Part shown: positions 34,914 through 42,090 of the stretch, piece after piece
Layout: every line of letters begins with the position of its first letter
Numbering within the stretch: the first letter of the stretch is position 1
Source: Streptomyces sp. H39-S7
Lineage (GTDB): Bacteria; Actinomycetota; Actinomycetes; Streptomycetales; Streptomycetaceae
Direction: 5' to 3'
DNA: 64,000 nucleotides
NCBI RefSeq assembly: GCF_027158205.1
Contig: NZ_JAPVLU010000016.1
Location: forward strand, 120,241 to 184,240
The notes under the pieces: generated by a model
Databases searched by the model: none
Seen by the model: only the letters and a program-made list of their open reading frames with translations
What the model was told of the DNA's origin: nothing
Program-made: the position numbers and the translations under genes

Positions 34914-36347
34914 CTACTTCGGAGAATCGTCCTCGCCGATGTGGTGCACGCGCACCAGGTTCGTCGTGCCCGGGACGCCCGGCGGGGAGCCGGCCGTGAT
35001 GACGACGATGTCGCCCTTCTGGCACTTGCCGACGCGGAGCAGTTGTTCGTCGACCTGGTCGACCATTTCGTCGGTGGTCTGCACCATGGGGCCGAGGAGG
35101 GCCTCGACGCCCCAGGTGAGGTTGAGCTGGGAGCGGGTGGCGGGTTCGGGGGTGAAGGCGAGGAGGGGGATCGGGGAGCGGTAGCGGCTGAGGCGGCGGA
35201 CGGTGTCGCCTGATTGAGTGAACGCCACGAGATACTTCGCTCCGAGGAAGTCACCCATTTCGGCGGCGGCCCGGGCGACGGCGCCGCCCTGGGTGCGGGG
35301 CTTGTTGCGTTCGGTGAGTGGGGGGAGGCCGGAGGAGAGGATCTCCTCTTCGGAGGCGCAGATGATGCGGCCCATGACCTTGACGGTTTCGATGGGGTGT
35401 TTGCCGACGCTGGTTTCGCCGGAGAGCATGACGGCGTCGGTGCCGTCCATGATGGCGTTGGCGACGTCGGAGGCTTCGGCGCGGGTGGGGCGCGATGCGT
35501 CGATCATGGAGTCGAGCATCTGGGTCGCGACGATGACGGGTTTGGCGTTGCGCTTGGCGAGCTTGATGGCGCGCTTCTGGACCATGGGCACTGCTTCGAG
35601 GGGCATTTCGACGCCGAGGTCGCCGCGGGCGACCATGATGCCGTCGAAGGCGTCGACGATCTCTTCGAGGTTGTCGACCGCCTGCGGCTTTTCGATCTTG
35701 GCGATGACGGGGACGCGGCGTCCCTCTTCCTTCATGATGCGGTGGACGTCGATGACGTCCTGGGCGCTGCGGACGAAGGAGAGGGCGATGATGTCGGCGC
35801 CGATGCGCAGGGCCCAGCGGAGGTCCTGGATGTCTTTTTCGGAGAGGGCGGGGACGGAGACCGCGACGCCGGGGAGGTTGAGTCCCTTGTTGTCGGAGAC
35901 CATGCCGCCTTCGATGACGATGGTGTGGACGCGGGAACCCTGGACTTCGGTGACTTCGAGGGTGACGCGGCCGTCGTCCACGAGGATGCGTTCGCCTTTG
36001 GTGACGTCTGCGGCGAGTCCTTTGTAGGTGGTGCCGCAGGTCTGGCGGTCGCCTTCGATGTCTTCGACGGTGATGGTGAATTCGTCGCCGCGTTCAAGGA
36101 GTACGGGGCCTTCGGTGAATCGGCCGAGGCGGATCTTCGGGCCTTGGAGGTCGGCGAGGATGCCGATGCTGCGGCCGGTCTCCTCCGAGGCTTTGCGTAC
36201 GTGGCGGTAGCGGTCCTCGTGGTCGGCGTAGGAGCCGTGGCTCAGGTTGAGGCGGGCGACGTCCATTCCGGCTTCGACGAGTGCTTTGATCTGGTCGTAG
36301 CCGTCGGTGGCGGGGCCCAGGGTGCAGACAATTTTTGCTCGGCGCAT
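34914..36347 (-). CDS. pyk: Pyruvate kinase
   Basis: A 477-residue pyruvate kinase, converting phosphoenolpyruvate and ADP to pyruvate and ATP. Present are the N-terminal K-I-V-C-T-L-G-P-A-T, L-N-L-S-H-G, the active site lysine region V-I-A-K-I-E-K-P-Q-A, M-V-A-R-G-D-L-G-V-E, and D-A-V-M-L-S-G-E-T-S-V-G-K-H-P. The C-terminal allosteric domain is complete. It is convergent with the LAGLIDADG gene, 20 bases apart, with no clear hairpin between them. Confidence 0.98.
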   Translation of the reverse strand: MRRAKIVCTLGPATDGYDQIKALVEAGMDVARLNLSHGSYADHEDRYRHVRKASEETGRSIGILADLQGPKIRLGRFTEGPVLLERGDEFTITVEDIEGDRQTCGTTYKGLAADVTKGERILVDDGRVTLEVTEVQGSRVHTIVIEGGMVSDNKGLNLPGVAVSVPALSEKDIQDLRWALRIGADIIALSFVRSAQDVIDVHRIMKEEGRRVPVIAKIEKPQAVDNLEEIVDAFDGIMVARGDLGVEMPLEAVPMVQKRAIKLAKRNAKPVIVATQMLDSMIDASRPTRAEASDVANAIMDGTDAVMLSGETSVGKHPIETVKVMGRIICASEEEILSSGLPPLTERNKPRTQGGAVARAAAEMGDFLGAKYLVAFTQSGDTVRRLSRYRSPIPLLAFTPEPATRSQLNLTWGVEALLGPMVQTTDEMVDQVDEQLLRVGKCQKGDIVVITAGSPPGVPGTTNLVRVHHIGEDDSPK

Positions 36348-36476
36348 GTTTCGAGCCTATGACTTACTGACGGGTAGGCAGATGGGCGGAGGCGACTGTC
36401 CAACGTCGGCTGGATTAACGGTTGTTGACAAGTGTCGAACGTGCATGGCATTGCTCATGTGAGCAGTCTGGCGGGG

Positions 36477-37184
36477 TCAGGTGAGTACCGGTGGAGTCAT
36501 GGTGAAGTGGGCGGTGACTTGCGCGTGGACGTTCTGACGTTCGGGTTCGAGGTCGAGGGAGGGCGGAGAGGCCGTGTCCACGGAGTAGCCGCCGGCTCGG
36601 GCGCTCATGGCGAAGGCCTGCTGCTGGTAGGGGGCGGCCTGGTGGACGCCGTCGTCGGCGAGTTCGATGAGGGCGGTGAGGGTGGAGCCGAGGGCTTCGG
36701 CGTATTCGCGGCCGCGTTGGACGGCGTCGCGGACGGCTTGCTGGCGGGCTTCGCGGTAGACGGGTGACTGGGGGCGCAGGGACCACCAGGGGCCGTCGAC
36801 GCTGGTGAGTTCGAGGTCGGCGAGGCGGGTGGCGAGTTCGCCGAGTGCGGTGAAGTCGGTGAGGGTGGCGCCGATGCGTACGACGCCGTGGTAGGCGCGG
36901 ATCTTCTCGCCGCGGTCGCGGCCTTTGTCGCGGAGTTCGGGGGTGAGGCCGATGGTTCCGGTTTCGAGTTTCTCGACGGCTTCGCCGTAGCCCTTGATGA
37001 GGTCGAGGGCCTGGGTGTTGCGGCGGGTGAGGTCGTCGAGGGTGTGGCGGCGGTCGGTGCCGCGGGATCTGACGGTGACGCTGATGCGGGCGAGTTCGGG
37101 TTCGCATTCGATGGTGGCTTCGCCGCGGACGCCGACGCGGGGGGCTTCGAGGGGGCGGGGGGTCCTGTCCGTTTCCGTGGCCAT
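36477..37184 (-). CDS. SIMPL-domain (DUF541) protein
   Basis: A 235-residue protein with one SIMPL/DUF541 domain. Typical features are the opening V-G-V-R-G-E-A-T-I-E-C-E-P-E-L-A-R-I-S-V-T-V, T-L-D-D-L-T-R-R-N-T-Q near residue 55, and A-R-Q-Q-A-V-R-D-A-V-Q-R-G-R-E-Y-A-E-A-L-G near 150. Related outer-membrane or periplasmic proteins in other bacteria are linked to oxidative stress, but this one has no signal peptide and is probably cytoplasmic. The ATG at 37184 is preferred over the longer frame. The 129-base gap before pyk holds a small hairpin GCTCA-TG-TGAGC at about 36452-36463. Confidence 0.85.
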   Translation of the reverse strand: MATETDRTPRPLEAPRVGVRGEATIECEPELARISVTVRSRGTDRRHTLDDLTRRNTQALDLIKGYGEAVEKLETGTIGLTPELRDKGRDRGEKIRAYHGVVRIGATLTDFTALGELATRLADLELTSVDGPWWSLRPQSPVYREARQQAVRDAVQRGREYAEALGSTLTALIELADDGVHQAAPYQQQAFAMSARAGGYSVDTASPPSLDLEPERQNVHAQVTAHFTMTPPVLT

Positions 37185-37315
37185 GTGCCCCACTGTCGCA
37201 GGCGGCTCATTTCTCCGGCGGGACATCTGATGGAAATGCCTGGGGGGTGTTGCGGGGTGGGGTTCCTGCGCCAGAATCTACGCGCGTTACATCACCAGAC
37301 CGACCGGGAGCAGAC

Positions 37316-39124
37316 ATGCCGCTCAACCGAAGGACTTTTCTCAACCGTTCCGCCGCCACGGGCGCGGGAGTCGCGCTCGCGGGGACCGTCGCAGGCGCCG
37401 CGCCGGCCCAGGCGCACGGGCACGGCCCGAAGACGTACTCGCTGCGGGTGCTGGGCACGACGGATCTGCACGGGCATGTCTTCAACTGGGACTACTTCAC
37501 GGACAAGGAGTACGACGACAGCACCCACAACGACGTGGGCCTGGCGAAGATCTCCACGCTGGTGGAGCAGGCGCGGGCCGAGAAGGGCTGCGAGCGCACC
37601 CTGCTGATCGACGCGGGCGACACCATCCAGGGCACGCAGCTGTCGTACTACTACGCGCGGGTGGAGCCGATCACGGGCACCGCCGGCAAGCGCGGGAAGC
37701 CGCCGGTGCACCCGATGGCGCTGGCGATGAACCACATGCGCTACGACGCGGCGGCGCTGGGCAACCACGAGTTCAACTACGGCATCCCCGTGCTGCGGAA
37801 GTTCGAGGAGCAGTGCGACTTCCCGCTGCTGGCGGCGAACGCGGTGGACGCGAAGACGCTGAAGCCGGCGTTCCCGCCGTACACGATCAAGCGGATCAAG
37901 GTGCAGGGCGGGCCGGACATCAAGGTGGGGATCCTGGGGCTGACGAACCCGGGGATCGCGATCTGGGACAAGGCGAACGTGCAGGGGAAGCTGGCGTTCC
38001 CGGGTCTGGTGGAGCAGGCGAAGATCTACGTGCCGAAGCTGCGGGCGCTGGGTTGTGACGTGGTGATCTGTTCTGATCACTCGGGGGTCGACGGCGCTAC
38101 GTCGTACGGGGACGCGCTGCCGTATCCGGAGAACGCGTCGGCGCTGGTGGCGGAGCAGGTGCCGGGGATCGACGCGATTCTGGTGGGTCACGCCCACAAG
38201 GAGATCGCGTCGCGGACGGTGGTCAACACCGCGTCGGGCAAGGACGTGGTGCTGTCGGAGCCACTGATGTGGGGGATGCGGCTGAGCGTCTTCGACATCG
38301 CGCTGGAGTTCTCGCGGGGCCGCTGGTCGGTGACGAAGGTGGTGGCGGAGGTCCGCAACGCGAACACGGTGGCGGAGGACCCGCACGTGGTGAAACTGGT
38401 GAAGGCGGAGCACGACAAGGTCGTGGCCTACGTGAACCAGGTGGTGGGCACGTGTGCGGTGGCCATGTCGGCGACGGAGGCCCCGTACAAGGACACGCCG
38501 ATCATCGACTTCATCAACGCGGTGCAGATCCAGACGGTGAAGGCGGCGCTGGCGGGGACGGAGTACGCGGCTCTGCCGGTGCTGTCGCAGGCGGCGTGCT
38601 TCTCGCGGTCGGCGGCGATTCCGGCGGGTCAGGTGTCGCTGCGGGATGTGGCGGGGCTGTACGTGTTCGAGAACACGCTGGACGCCCGAGTGCTCACGGG
38701 TGCGCAGATCAAGGACTATCTGGAGTTCTCGGCGAAGTACTTCGTGCAGACGGCGCCGGGTGCGGTGGTGGACGTGTCGAAGCTGACGAACGCGGGCAGC
38801 ACGCCGGACTACAACTACGACGTGGTGGGCGGGGTGTCGTACGAGATCGACATCGCGAAGCCGGTGGGTTCGCGGATCGCGAACCTGACGTTCCAGGGTG
38901 CGCCGGTGGATCCGGCGGCGAAGTTCGTGCTGGCGGTGAACAACTACCGGGCGAACGGGGGCGGCAACTTCCCGCATGTGGCGGCGACGCCGTCGGTCTG
39001 GGCGAACTCGGACGAGATCCGGAACACGATCGTCGCGTGGGTGAAGGCGAACGGTTCGATCGATCCGTCCGCCTTCGGTGCTGACAGTTGGAAGCTCACG
39101 CGCGACGGAGTGCCGCTGTTCTAG
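37316..39124 (+). CDS. Secreted 5'-nucleotidase / 2',3'-cyclic phosphodiesterase family protein
   Basis: A 602-residue exported metallophosphoesterase. The N terminus N-R-R-T-F-L-N-R-S with a hydrophobic run to A-Q-A is a Tat signal. Metal-site motifs are T-T-D-L-H-G-H, D-A-G-D-T-I-Q-G, L-G-N-H-E-F, and G-H-A-H, and the C-terminal nucleotidase domain with the N-Y-R-A-N-G-G-G-N-F segment follows. It should release nucleosides and phosphate from extracellular nucleotides. There is no wall anchor. The ATG at 37316 follows CGGGAG. Its last 29 bases overlap the convergent monooxygenase gene. Confidence 0.9.
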   Translation: MPLNRRTFLNRSAATGAGVALAGTVAGAAPAQAHGHGPKTYSLRVLGTTDLHGHVFNWDYFTDKEYDDSTHNDVGLAKISTLVEQARAEKGCERTLLIDAGDTIQGTQLSYYYARVEPITGTAGKRGKPPVHPMALAMNHMRYDAAALGNHEFNYGIPVLRKFEEQCDFPLLAANAVDAKTLKPAFPPYTIKRIKVQGGPDIKVGILGLTNPGIAIWDKANVQGKLAFPGLVEQAKIYVPKLRALGCDVVICSDHSGVDGATSYGDALPYPENASALVAEQVPGIDAILVGHAHKEIASRTVVNTASGKDVVLSEPLMWGMRLSVFDIALEFSRGRWSVTKVVAEVRNANTVAEDPHVVKLVKAEHDKVVAYVNQVVGTCAVAMSATEAPYKDTPIIDFINAVQIQTVKAALAGTEYAALPVLSQAACFSRSAAIPAGQVSLRDVAGLYVFENTLDARVLTGAQIKDYLEFSAKYFVQTAPGAVVDVSKLTNAGSTPDYNYDVVGGVSYEIDIAKPVGSRIANLTFQGAPVDPAAKFVLAVNNYRANGGGNFPHVAATPSVWANSDEIRNTIVAWVKANGSIDPSAFGADSWKLTRDGVPLF

Positions 39125-40514
39125 TCGGCACGTTGGAGGCGGCCGTCCCGTCGAGGCCGAACGTGGTGAACGCGGTTCTGGCCGGCAGGGGGTAGGGCTC
39201 CTTGCCGGTCAGTGCGTTGAGGATGACGGCGGAGCGCCAGGCGACGAGGCCGAGGTCGGGGGCGCCGACGCCGTGGGTGTGGCGGCTGGCGTGCTGGATG
39301 TGGACGGCGCCGCTGATGGAGGCGTCGAGGGCGAGCCGGTGGTCGGCGTCGATGCGGGGGCGGCCGGCGGTGTCGCGGCGCAGGTAGGGGTGGAGTGGGG
39401 CGAGCAGTTGCTCGATGGGGCGTTCGCGGTAGCCGGTGGCGAGGACGACGGCGCTGGTGTGGAGGCGGCTGCGGGTGCCTTGCTGCTCGTGTTCGAGGTG
39501 GAGTTCGATGCCGGTGCTGCCGAGGCGTCCGGCGGTGCGGACGGTGACGCCGGGGGTGAGGGTGGCGTCAGGCCAGCCGCCGTCGAGGGTGCGGCGGTAG
39601 AGCTCGTCGTGGATGGCGTTGATGGTGTCGTGGTCGATGCCTTTGTGGAGTTGCCACTGCTGGGGGACGAGTTGGTCGCGGACGGGTTCGGCGAGGCCGT
39701 GGAAGTAGCGGGTGTAGTCGGGGGTGAACTGTTCGAGGCCGAGTTTGCTGTATTCCATGGGGGCGAAGGCGGGGGTGCGGGCGATCCAGGTGAGGCGTTC
39801 GCGGCCGGTGGGGCGGGCGCGCAGCAGGTCGAGGAAGACTTCGGCGCCGGACTGTCCTGATCCGACGACGGTGATGTGGTCGGCGGCGAGGAGTCGGGCG
39901 CGTTGCTCGACGTAGGCGCTGGAGTGGATGACGGGGACGGTGGGGGCGTCGGCGAGGGGGCGGAGGGGTTCGGGGACGTAGGGGCTGGTGCCGATGCCGA
40001 TGACGAGGTTGCGGGCGTGGGTGCGGCCGAGGGCTTCGGCTTCGCCGTTGCGGTCGAGGTGGGTGTGGTCGATTTCGAACAGGGCGCGGCCGGGGTTCCA
40101 GCGGACGGTGTCGACCTGCTGGCCGAAGTGGGTGGTGGGGAGGGTGTCGGCGACCCAGCGGCAGTAGGCGTCGTATTCGGCGCGGTGGAGGTGGAAGCGC
40201 TCGGCGAAGTAGAAGGGGAAGAGCCGTTCGCGGGTTTTGAGGTAGTTGAGGAACGACCAGCGGCTGGTGGGGTCGGCGAGGGTGACGAGGTCGGCGAGGA
40301 AGGGGACCTGGAGGGTGGCGCCGTCGATGAGCAGGCCGGGGTGCCATTGGAAGGAGGGTCGTTGGTCGTAGAAGGCGGTGGTGAGGTCGGGGATGCCGTC
40401 GGCGAGGGCGGCGAGGGAGAGGTTGAACGGGCCGATGCCGATGCCGAGGAGGTCGAGGGGTTCTTCGAGGGGAGCGGGTTCGCCTGCGGGCGGGGTGGGG
40501 GGTGCGGTCGTCAT
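39096..40514 (-). CDS. Lysine/ornithine N-monooxygenase (IucD/SidA/DesB family)
   Basis: A 472-residue flavin-dependent N-hydroxylating monooxygenase. The FAD motif is G-I-G-I-G-P-F-N-L-S-L near residue 23, the NADPH motif V-V-G-S-G-Q-S-G-A-E-V is near residue 205, and the late motif V-V-L-A-T-G-Y-R-E is present. Such enzymes hydroxylate the terminal amine of lysine, ornithine, cadaverine or putrescine. Its ATG overlaps the TGA of the upstream decarboxylase (ATGA), so the pair should make an N-hydroxy diamine, as DesA-DesB do with N-hydroxycadaverine. No acyltransferase or NIS synthetase is adjacent. The 3' end overlaps the nucleotidase gene by 29 bases. Confidence 0.92.
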   Translation of the reverse strand: MTTAPPTPPAGEPAPLEEPLDLLGIGIGPFNLSLAALADGIPDLTTAFYDQRPSFQWHPGLLIDGATLQVPFLADLVTLADPTSRWSFLNYLKTRERLFPFYFAERFHLHRAEYDAYCRWVADTLPTTHFGQQVDTVRWNPGRALFEIDHTHLDRNGEAEALGRTHARNLVIGIGTSPYVPEPLRPLADAPTVPVIHSSAYVEQRARLLAADHITVVGSGQSGAEVFLDLLRARPTGRERLTWIARTPAFAPMEYSKLGLEQFTPDYTRYFHGLAEPVRDQLVPQQWQLHKGIDHDTINAIHDELYRRTLDGGWPDATLTPGVTVRTAGRLGSTGIELHLEHEQQGTRSRLHTSAVVLATGYRERPIEQLLAPLHPYLRRDTAGRPRIDADHRLALDASISGAVHIQHASRHTHGVGAPDLGLVAWRSAVILNALTGKEPYPLPARTAFTTFGLDGTAASNVPTRTAALRRA

Positions 40515-41905
40515 CGGGCCGTGCCTTCCGTGGTGAGGTGCAGGAGCGCTGTGAGGTCGGCGGGCCGGGTGTGGGGGTTGAGCAGGGTCGCTTTGAGCCA
40601 GAGGCGTCCGTCGGCGTGGGCGCGGCCGAGGACGGCGTGGCCGTCGTGCAGGAGGCGGCGGCGGAGGGCGGCGACGTGGGTGTCGTCGGCGTGGGTGGGG
40701 CGGAACAGGACGGTGCTGATCTCGGGGCGGCCGCGCAGGGTGAGGGCGGGGTGGGCGTCGATGAGGTCGGCGAGGTGGTGGGCGTGGTCGCAGACGGTGT
40801 CGATGAGGGCGCCGAGTCCTTCGCGGCCCAGTGCGCGGAGGGTGACGGCGATTTTGAACACGTCGGGCCGGCGGGTGGTGCGCAGGGAGCGGCCGAGGAG
40901 GTCGGGCAGGCCGGCGTCGGTGTCGTCGTCGGCGTTGAGGTAGTCGGCCTGGTGGTTCAGGGGCCGTAGTGCGGTGGTGTCGCGTACGGCGAGGAGGCCG
41001 GCGGCGATGGGTTGCCAGCCGAGTTTGTGCAGGTCCAGGGTGACGGAGTCGGCGAAGGGCAGGCCGTCGAGGCGGTGTGCTTCGCGGTCGCTGAAGAGCA
41101 GGGGTCCGCCGTAGGCGGCGTCGATGTGGAGTTCGGCGCCGTGGGCGGCGGTGTGGTGGGCGATGTCGGGGAGTGGGTCGATGGCGCCGGTGTCGGTGGT
41201 GCCGGCGGTGGCGACGACGAGTACGGGGCCGGTTTCGTCGCGTTTGCCGAGGTCGCCGAGGGCGGTGTGGAGGGTGGCGGGGTCGAGGGTGCCGGCGGGG
41301 GTGGGCAGGACGAGTGCGGGTGGCAGGCCGAGGAGCCAGCCGGCGCGTTGGATGCTGTGGTGGGCGTTGGCTCCGCACACGACCCGCAGTGCGGGGGCGC
41401 CGGGGTGGCGTTCGCGGGCGAGGAGCAGGGCGAGGTGGTTGGACTCGGTGCCGCCGGTGGTGATCAGCGCGTCGGGGGCGCGGTGGCCGGGGTAGACGAG
41501 GGCGGCGAGCGCGGCGGTGGTCTCGGCTTCGAGGACTGCGGCGGCGGGGGCCTGGTCCCAGGAGTCGAGGGACGGGTTGAGGGCGCCCGCGGCGAGGTCG
41601 GCGGCGACGGCGAGGGCCAGCGGCGGGCAGTGCAGGTGGGCGACGCAGCGGGGGTGCGCGGGGTCGGCGGCTCCGGCGGCGAAGGCGTGCACGAGGGTGC
41701 GCAGCGCGTGTTCCGCGCCGGTGCCGGTGTGCGGGATGACGGGCGTGCACGCGTCGCGCACGTGTTGGGCGACGGTGTCGGGGCCGCCGGCGGGGAGGGG
41801 TCCGCCGCGGGCGGTGGCGCCGGTGGTGAGTGCGTCGAGGACGGTGTCCAGCAGGGGGCGCAGGTGGGTGGGTCCTGTGATCCCTCCGGCGAGCTGGGGT
41901 GGCAT
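40511..41905 (-). CDS. PLP-dependent group II decarboxylase (DesA-like)
   Basis: A 464-residue pyridoxal-phosphate decarboxylase. The Schiff-base lysine is Lys294 in L-D-L-H-K-L-G-W-Q-P; T-T-G-G-T-E-S-N-H near residue 150 binds the phosphate, and H-I-D-A-A-Y-G-G near 260 holds the cofactor aspartate. The family includes lysine, 2,4-diaminobutyrate and aromatic amino acid decarboxylases; pairing with an N-monooxygenase favours lysine or ornithine. The ATG at 41905 follows AAGGGG. I found no iron-box palindrome in the 185 bases upstream, unlike known desferrioxamine operons. Confidence 0.9.
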   Translation of the reverse strand: MPPQLAGGITGPTHLRPLLDTVLDALTTGATARGGPLPAGGPDTVAQHVRDACTPVIPHTGTGAEHALRTLVHAFAAGAADPAHPRCVAHLHCPPLALAVAADLAAGALNPSLDSWDQAPAAAVLEAETTAALAALVYPGHRAPDALITTGGTESNHLALLLARERHPGAPALRVVCGANAHHSIQRAGWLLGLPPALVLPTPAGTLDPATLHTALGDLGKRDETGPVLVVATAGTTDTGAIDPLPDIAHHTAAHGAELHIDAAYGGPLLFSDREAHRLDGLPFADSVTLDLHKLGWQPIAAGLLAVRDTTALRPLNHQADYLNADDDTDAGLPDLLGRSLRTTRRPDVFKIAVTLRALGREGLGALIDTVCDHAHHLADLIDAHPALTLRGRPEISTVLFRPTHADDTHVAALRRRLLHDGHAVLGRAHADGRLWLKATLLNPHTRPADLTALLHLTTEGTAR

Positions 41906-42049
41906 GAGGTGGCCCCTTCGCGGTCGCTGCCTGTCGGGCGGGCGGTTCCGCCCGGTGTGTTCAACGAGAGGCACCGGTCAGGGGTATTGCGGGGGCGGTA
42001 CGGAGGATCGTTTTCGGCCGTACGGGGTCGATTCTGAAGCCCCGTGTCG

Positions 42050-42081
42050 CCGGGGTGCCCGTACGGTCGCGGGCACCCCGG
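42050..42081 (-). terminator. pepN terminator
   Basis: A perfect 12-bp stem (CCGGGGTGCCCG, 42050-42061, with 42070-42081) and an 8-base loop, 9 bases past the pepN stop. It lies in the 185-base gap that also serves as the decarboxylase leader. Confidence 0.8.
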
Positions 42082-42090
42082 CTCGGAGGG

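Noticed and set aside
33942..34915. An integrative element using the tRNA as attachment site
   Set aside because: I looked for a second copy of the tRNA 3' end around the end of the LAGLIDADG gene and found none, and there is no integrase gene.
36425..36455. A plus-strand promoter starting with TTGACA between pyk and the SIMPL gene
   Set aside because: The -35 match is good but no fitting -10 follows at 16-18 bases, and a transcript would run only antisense to the SIMPL gene.
41906..42049. An iron box upstream of the decarboxylase-monooxygenase pair
   Set aside because: No TTAGG...CCTAA-like palindrome is present in the leader.
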